A stretch of DNA of 29,387 nt, from assembly GCA_001579985.1 (NCBI GenBank), contig LRSR01003827.1, positions 1-29,387 of the forward strand. Direction: 5' to 3'. Positions 23,517-29,387 of this stretch are shown piece by piece. Position 1 is the stretch's first letter. Each line of letters begins with the position of its first letter. Under the pieces are notes generated by a model. It searched no databases. It was given only the letters and a program-made list of their open reading frames with translations, and was not told the DNA's origin. Origin of the DNA: Hypsibius dujardini (Eukaryota > Tardigrada > Eutardigrada > Parachela > Hypsibiidae). The translations under genes were made by a program, and so were the position numbers.

Positions 23517-24981
23517 CTACCACCAAACAAACGACTGAATGGAACGAGCTTGAACAGTCACCACAAAACTTCTGCCACCTCCTGGGCCATCGACAACCTT
23601 CAAGGTGACATCTTTCTTTCCCTTATTCATCACCATCGTCACTAGCCCACCGTCCGGCCGTTGAGCGGCAACGATTTGCAGTCCGCTCGCCTTGGACACC
23701 CTTTTAACACCCCATGGGTTAGTGGTCGAGGCCAGGTTACTCTTGAGAATCACCGAATTCGGCGGCAGAAATTTGCTGAAAATTTATCGAATAAAAAAAC
23801 TTCTTACATCATCGAAGGTATCGAAGGTATCCACTTAAGAGCCAGTCAGGGAGGAATACCTGAAATGTGCGAGTGCGTAGTACATGGGTTGCTTGTAGAA
23901 TTCATCGGCGGTGGCGTTGACGATGATCGGACTGTCGACCTGGTTCTTCGCCCAGTTGGGTCCTCCCTCCGTGTTCAGCGCCAAATTCCAGTCCACCCAT
24001 CCACCGACCCAGTTTTGCAGGTTCTGAGAAGAAAAGTAAAAAGTGATCAACGTGATAAACGTCGCTTTTTAATTGGTTTATAAATTGTGTAACATGTTTT
24101 ATGTAAATTTCCTGCATAAGGCAAAATTGCAGTGATGTACCGACAAACGTTCTGACTTTTCTATCTAATTTATATATAAAAAAACTCTTTTTGTCTAAGT
24201 GATTTTTTTAATCTTAGTGCAAGTGCACTTTGGCACCCAGTAATGAAAGGTTAATGTGATCACTGACCTCAATGATATCCTGGGCATAGCTTTCGCCGCG
24301 CGACCAATCCCCCAGAATCACTTTATGCTGACCGATCCCCGAGCCCTGACAGGCCTCGGTACTGAGGATGAATTTATCCGGATGGCGGTTGTGGGTCTTG
24401 GTCAAGACCGAGGCCGGAGTGAGACCGTCAAAGTACCAGTGCACCCCAATCCCGTCGACGAATCCGGCCGCAGTGTCGTCCGCCAAAACGGTGTCCGCCC
24501 AATTGGGCAGGAGGAAGCGTTGGTCATCCATGATGATGAGCTTCAAGTGCTGCAGATTGGCTGCCGCCAGGGCTGGTCCAAGGTCTTTCGCGATAAAGTC
24601 ACGCTGACTGGCGGGAGTGAAACCGAGGGCTTGGAACGGGAACATTGGAATGTACCCGTCGATGGGTTCATTCTGTGTGGTTAGTCCCCAAATGGACACC
24701 TGCGATGAGATGGAAGATAACCAATTCATGTTCGCTTGATAGCAAGTGTCTCTTAAGGAAGGATAAAATAGACAAACAAAAGTAGGACGTTACGTTTTGG
24801 GCTTCGTAGCTTTGGACAAATTTGACGAAGTATTGAGCCCAGGTCTTGTGGTATTTGTCTCCAGCTTGACCGATCAGCTGTCCAGACGTGTTCTCCCGGC
24901 CGCTTGTTTTGAGCCAGGCTGGTGCGGTCCTAAGAACGAGAGAAATCGAGCTGATTATCTTGCTATGAGATCACGCTTCTA

Positions 24982-25056
<75 letters not shown>

Positions 25057-26347
25057 GCCTGTTTGCCTGCCTGTCTGCCCAGCCATCCATTGCGGTAGCT
25101 TAAAAAATTGCGTACCACACGCTGCCGAAAATTTTGAGCGGTGCCTTTGCCGTTGCTTGCGCTTGTTTTAGCAGTGGAATTTTCATATCAAGGTCTTCCG
25201 TTGTGAGCTTGAAATCCTTGAGATCAAAATCGCCTGGCGTCTCGTCGTAAGAGTAGACATGCGTGGAGAAGTCACAACTCGCCATGGGAACCCGCCCAAC
25301 TGAGTACTCGGACCCGGTTTCGGAGTAATACGAATCCAACAGCGATTTCCGCGCGGCCTCGCTCAAACTCATGATGTTGATCGCAGCGGCGTCGGTCATC
25401 GCCCCGCCGAAACCGATGAGCGATTGATACGATCCAGCATTGCTGATCGTAAACACTGCGTCCACGACGGCTCCGGTCGGGTCGGTTCCATCATCTAAAC
25501 AAAACAGCCAAATTGTTAGATGTACCGATCCCCAAATGAAATCCCACGCCTGACCCTGTTGTCACAACGGATCGTTATAATACATTAAGCAGAGGCCAGC
25601 AGTTTAGATGACTTCCCGCTCGCATAAATCAGTTCAGAATCATTAATAAAAAGAAACGATGAAACGTAATGGAATCTCACTGGTATTAATATCGTAGCGT
25701 CATAATGCCTTTTAGATTCGAATAAGGTACGTCTGGTGGACTATTCGGCTCTGCGGAGTCATAATCCGCGAACTCTCGTGGGGGGGGGGGGAATCATGGC
25801 TATTGGTCAAGTAGATGATGGACGAAGAAATGACTGTCCTCCACCGGAACAACCCGCCCCCCCAGCCTAAGCCAGGGGTAGGGGTGAAGAGGGTAGGGGT
25901 GGAAGTAGGTGGAAGGGGTTTGGCAAATCGAAAGAACTACTCGCACTTGGAATTCTTCCCCTACTTCGTACTGTGGAGGCTTCTATACTTCCGTACCTGT
26001 TTGACGGGTTCCATTGGGCTGGATCGTACCCTTCACCGCCAGAAACCTGAATCATTCATCTGGCAATTGCTTCGACAGAGTAATGTACAGGACTGCCATG
26101 CAGGGGTTGCTCACCTGTCTCCGGAGCGTGAAGAGCGGTATGATAGAAACTGCCCCGCTGGAATGTCCCCTTGTACGATGGGAGTTAAGTCGTCACAGTA
26201 CGTGCCACTGCAGACGCAGACAATACTATCGCCTTCACTGTAGCGCCTTCCGTTACACGGTCGAGCTGCTTCTGCGTTGGAGGCGTCTGCTGCCAGGCAG
26301 AACGTGAGAATTGACAAGCAGATGAACAGCAGATAGCGCTTCTCCAT
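23517..26347 (-). CDS. GBA: Lysosomal acid glucosylceramidase (GH30)
   Basis: Seven exons, 26347-26115, 26046-25997, 25494-25116, 24929-24794, 24699-24268, 24023-23860 and 23775-23517, give 550 residues against 536 for the human precursor. The enzyme hydrolyses glucosylceramide to glucose and ceramide in the lysosome. Residues 1 to about 20 are a signal peptide. The N-terminal ARPC and [10 protein letters not shown] keep the four conserved cysteines (31, 44, 46, 51). Then come [34 protein letters not shown], the acid/base Glu277 in [17 protein letters not shown], the nucleophile Glu381 in [24 protein letters not shown] and [13 protein letters not shown]. The C-terminal beta domain ends SIQSFVWW. 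All catalytic positions are intact. The chosen ATG sits in GCCATGG; an in-frame ATG nine codons upstream (26374) is possible. Confidence 0.96.
24979..25080. repeat. CTGT array in glucosylceramidase intron 3
   Basis: About 19 consecutive CTGT units followed by CTGCC variants, within intron 3 (24930-25115). In the transcript it reads CAGA and lies between the exons ending SVW and beginning TAPAWLK. Confidence 0.93.
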
Positions 26348-26835
26348 GGCGGATTTTTTGGTAGTTTGCAACATGAATATCTGTCTGATTAAAAGACTCC
26401 ACTGTGGCTTAATGTTCAGCTCAAATAAGACGAATTAGGTTTGGAGTTTCTAACTGCAACTGCGTTTTCTGGTCGCCGCCAGTGCTCCATCTCTGACTGG
26501 CACTAATCGAGTGATTGTGATTTGTGATTTGTGTATCTGTGAGTGTTAACTGAAAGATACGCTTGCTGCTGCAGCACTGACCAACAAATACTCTGCTGTC
26601 ACGTATAGAGAGTTTACAAAAGGCAAAGTCAGATTATGCTTATTTGGATAAGATCCTGCTTGCAATCCTTCTCGCGCGCACTGAGCGATTCACGATAAAA
26701 GTTCTTGAATCTGTTGATCCTTTCGGGGGTCTAATTTTCCACGTGTGAATGCGAGGCCAAAGTGCAGTCCCCTGATCATACAAAGACGTAATACTCTGTA
26801 CAGCATTAAATTAACCAGTTGCGGCTTATCATACA

Positions 26836-27020
26836 GGGGCTCATTAAGGGACGTTACACGTCCGAACCAAGACCTATCATGATAGGGCCAGTGGGTAGGC
26901 AGAGGGGCAAAATGCATATTTTTTTCAAAATTGAACATGAAATACAGCATTTTTTCTTGATCATTTTGAAATTTGTGGCGTTGTGGGGGTCTGATTTCCA
27001 AGAACCCCCTGTGATAGACC
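26836..27020. mobile_element. Diverged relative of the foldback element
   Basis: GGGGCTCATTAAGGGACGTT at 26836 and TCCGAACCAAGACC resemble the left arm of the element at 2160-2652. GGGGGTCTGATTTCCAAGAA further in resembles its interior. A matching inverted right end was not found, so this copy is truncated or heavily diverged. Confidence 0.5.
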
Positions 27021-27274
27021 ATTAGATTAATACCCGTAACGACAGAGCCTTCTGTGTGTAGAACCATAAGGTCCAAGTGGCCCTTTATAGGGAGTTTTGA
27101 AAAAATCTGATTCCGAGAACCAGAAAAAAATAAAAAAAGAGTGGCGATCCGCTACAAGACCTTCCACTAGCTGTATTTATGACAAGGCACAGCGAGACTT
27201 ATTTTCTTCAAATATATGATAGTAGTACCTTGGTTTTTCGATATACGCAATACTTCAACGTGAAATCAATAGAT

Positions 27275-27412
27275 CTGTTCTGTCTTGTTCTGCTCTGTTC
27301 TGTTCTGTTCTGTTCTGTTTTGTTTTGTGCTGTTCTGTTCTGTTCTGTTCTGCTCTGCTCTGTTCTGCTCTGTTCTGCTCTGTTCTGTTTTGTTTTGTGC
27401 TGTTCTGTTCCG
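27275..27412. repeat. TCTGT pentanucleotide array
   Basis: About 27 units of TCTGT with TCTGC and TTTGT variants. A block of TTTTGTTTTGTGCTG followed by TCTGT units occurs twice, about 88 bases apart, suggesting segmental duplication inside the array. It differs from the tetranucleotide arrays in being intergenic and of period five. Confidence 0.9.
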
Positions 27413-27814
27413 TTTTAAATTAGGGCAGAGCTTTTATCAACGAACCAAGCAGAATTCTAGACTGGTATTCTTCCGCCGGATGGAATCCATATTCAGGCCG
27501 AGACTCTCAGGAGACTTCAGAGGCTCAAGGAACAGCGCTAAAGGCCGGGTGAATTAGCAAAGTTCCACATACGATACGACTGCCGCTTCAAGATAAATGT
27601 TGTTTATCGTCGGAAAGTATTTTGATTATTCCAGTTTTTGTTGAGTTACGGCAACGTGTCAGTACATTTACCAGGTATCAAATGACTGTTATGTTATGTT
27701 TTAATAGGACGAAACAGGGCGACTCAAAAGCATCTTCAAAAAGCGGGTGAAATTCATGTGTCTTATGGGTTAACCATCGCACGCACAGACATCGGTTTGA
27801 AAGTTGACGGCCAG

Positions 27815-29194
27815 TCACAAGCGAACGCGTCGTAGACGGGTTGGAAGCCGACAAACTGCTTGACGCAAATTCTCCACCGACAGGATGAAAATGATCGGAT
27901 CAATTGACGACGGCACAATATTCATGGCGACGATGACCTTAGACACGCTGGGCGGAACAACTGTTGTCGCAAATCCCGGATCAATCATGAGCATTAGAAA
28001 GAAGCAACTGTTCGGTAGCCAACAAAGAATAGCCAACAATGACAGCAGTCCCAGTAGAAATAAACCCCTTTGTGGTTGCTTGGGACCGCGTCCTGATGTC
28101 GGGCCGCTAACGACTGGAACGACGGGTAAACGTGCTGCAATCTTCTTTGACTGGGCAATGCGTGCACAAAATACGACGGGTGTCACCATGATTAATACGA
28201 TCAGAGGGATGAAAAACAAGATGCCTTGGCTGATCGCCACATATAGCTGCTGTTTGGCTGTATTGGCGCTGCAAGAGCCTCCGTTTTGTATGATCGAGGC
28301 GCGATAGTATGCAGTATCCAGAATCCAAAACGGCAACCTAAAACAACGAGATAACTTCTACTGAATAATTCACGCTTAACGATTTGCTTCATCAAGTTTT
28401 CATTTCGCAGAACTCATTGCCCACAAAACTTCATTAGGACGCATAGTGTCCCTAGGCCGAGTTTGCAAATGCGAATAACGCCTTTTTGGTGCGAGGTTCG
28501 CTCAGAAACTCGGTAACTTGTAAGCGAACAAAGCGAATTCTAACTTAAGCGCTTTATTGAAACGTTTGGCTTTTCCCCACAGCCCCGCAGTCAAGGACAA
28601 AGTGCTACGTTCGGTTAAGAAGATATATTAACAAATAATAGACGCCCCGAGGTCGGAAAAGGGTAAAGGACTTCATGACCTTTGACTTTTTTCAATCCTG
28701 TAAAGAATCACCCACCTAGCCAAATGCGCGTAAACCCACACACCCACACATAGCCCCACAGCTAACGTTTGCTTGTTTCGTGTGCGGTACGAGTGGGGGT
28801 GGATGACGGCCCACATGCGGACACAGGCGATCACCTGGTGAAGATTGTACAGGGTACTCAGCTGCACCCAGCCGATGTACATGTACAGGGAGCATGCTGT
28901 TTCACTCCACGCCCACGCGACACCCTTCCAGGCGTTCACAATTTCAAACGGCTTGGCAATATTGTTGATGATGTTGCTTACGGCCAAGCAGACTATGTAG
29001 GTGTTGAAGGGTGTGCGAAGCTGGCGGTCGGTCGTGATTAAGAGGAACATGAAGCTGTTTCCCAGCATACTAACGATGAACGTTACGGTGTACAAAATCA
29101 GCTTCCATTGCACAACTGGATAAGCTGCCCTGAGCGGTACAGCGGTGACACTGCAGTTTTTGTCGCAAAAGGTCACGTTTGTGAAATTAGCCAT
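27815..29194 (-). CDS. Rhodopsin-class (class A) G protein-coupled receptor, atypical motifs
   Basis: Two exons, 29194-28716 and 28337-27815, give 333 residues with seven hydrophobic segments. The N-terminus has three N-glycosylation sequons (Asn3, Asn6, Asn13). TM1 keeps Gly-Asn (Asn46). TM2 has LAVSN, with Asn74 where Asp is usual. Cys101 (TM3) and Cys182 (loop 2) can form the conserved disulfide. The DRY site reads VRM (125-127), keeping only Arg126. TM6 has CWLP (265-268), and the NPxxY site reads DPIIF (306-310). These features fit class A but match no subfamily I can name, so the ligand is unknown. The helix-8 region ends in a basic RLPTRLRRVRL tail. The splice carries AG from exon 1 and joins TM4 without a break; exon 2 has no ATG of its own, which supports the join. 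Confidence 0.87.
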
Positions 29195-29387
29195 TGTCGC
29201 TGTCCTGAAAATCGACGCCTAAGGTAAATAGCAATTTTCGAAGAGTGAATAACTATTGCGATACACACAGACGTATATATAAGTTCATTTCTTTGCCCGG
29301 TACACGTTGAAGCAGAGCCTCTTATTTCTACAACTTCCTTTGGTATTCACTGTTACGAAGATGATTCGTTAATTGACCAAAGACATT
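29195..29387. other. 5' flank of the GPCR gene
   Basis: The end of the window holds the presumptive promoter and 5' UTR of the GPCR. Apart from a TATA-like run at 29274-29281, nothing is recognisable. Confidence 0.5.
29274..29281 (-). promoter_or_regulatory. Candidate TATA box of the GPCR gene
   Basis: TATATATA on the minus strand about 80 bases upstream of the ATG. The position is suitable, but such runs are common in A/T-rich spacers. Confidence 0.35.

Larger units (their letters stand above)
26348..27814. other. Spacer between glucosylceramidase and the GPCR gene
   Basis: No gene is recognised. Both neighbours are on the minus strand, so this holds the glucosylceramidase promoter at its left end and the GPCR 3' UTR at its right end. 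It also contains a diverged foldback-element relative (26836-27020) and a TCTGT pentanucleotide array (27275-27412). Confidence 0.55.

Noticed and set aside
28107-28336. Separate short receptor fragment starting in GPCR exon 2
   Set aside because: There is no ATG at that point (the codon is TTG), and it splices in frame to the TM1-TM4 exon upstream.

Overview
The window is animal nuclear DNA: spliced genes with GT-AG introns, many microsatellites and several small inverted-repeat elements. The best clue to the organism is a three-exon gene for a predicted mitochondrial group 3 LEA protein (7146-8965, minus). It resembles the LEAM desiccation proteins of eutardigrades, so I infer a eutardigrade, most likely a Hypsibius or Ramazzottius relative. 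That identification rests on protein recognition, not on a search.

Layout. 1-3503: no recognisable gene; a 149-bp TA-flanked inverted-repeat element (1914-2062), a ~490-bp foldback element (2160-2652) and a bZIP-type site cluster (731-791). 3504-4662 (-): secreted Ser-rich protein with a six-Cys tail. 5658-6639 (-): secreted Gly/Tyr-rich protein. 7146-8965 (-): mitochondrial LEA protein. 8966-10474: repeat-rich spacer with three copies of a ~129-bp palindromic element. 10475-12052 (-): CCDC124. 12553-16847 (+): PRMT3, divergent from CCDC124 across a 500-bp shared spacer. 16848-19303: spacer with degenerate repeats. 19304-21050 (+): short secreted precursor ending in a four-Cys peptide. 21051-23516: spacer with a second, inverted copy of the 149-bp element. 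23517-26347 (-): lysosomal glucosylceramidase. 26348-27814: spacer with a pentanucleotide array. 27815-29194 (-): atypical rhodopsin-class GPCR.

Every gene model was assembled by hand from GT-AG junctions, and every model closes in frame: 277, 186, 238, 219, 522, 105, 550 and 333 residues. CCDC124, PRMT3 and glucosylceramidase come out close to the lengths of their animal orthologues. The genes do not form a pathway.

The most unusual signals are four. (1) CTGT/CAGA tetranucleotide arrays lie in ten introns and alternate in orientation from array to array within each gene that has several, so neighbouring introns carry complementary RNA. (2) The four-Cys secreted precursor has a final exon of only 22 coding bases, which supplies the last two cysteines. 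(3) The Ser-rich secreted protein ends in a C-C-CC-C-C tail. (4) Three families of TIR-bearing, non-coding elements are present, two of them in inverted or composite arrangements.
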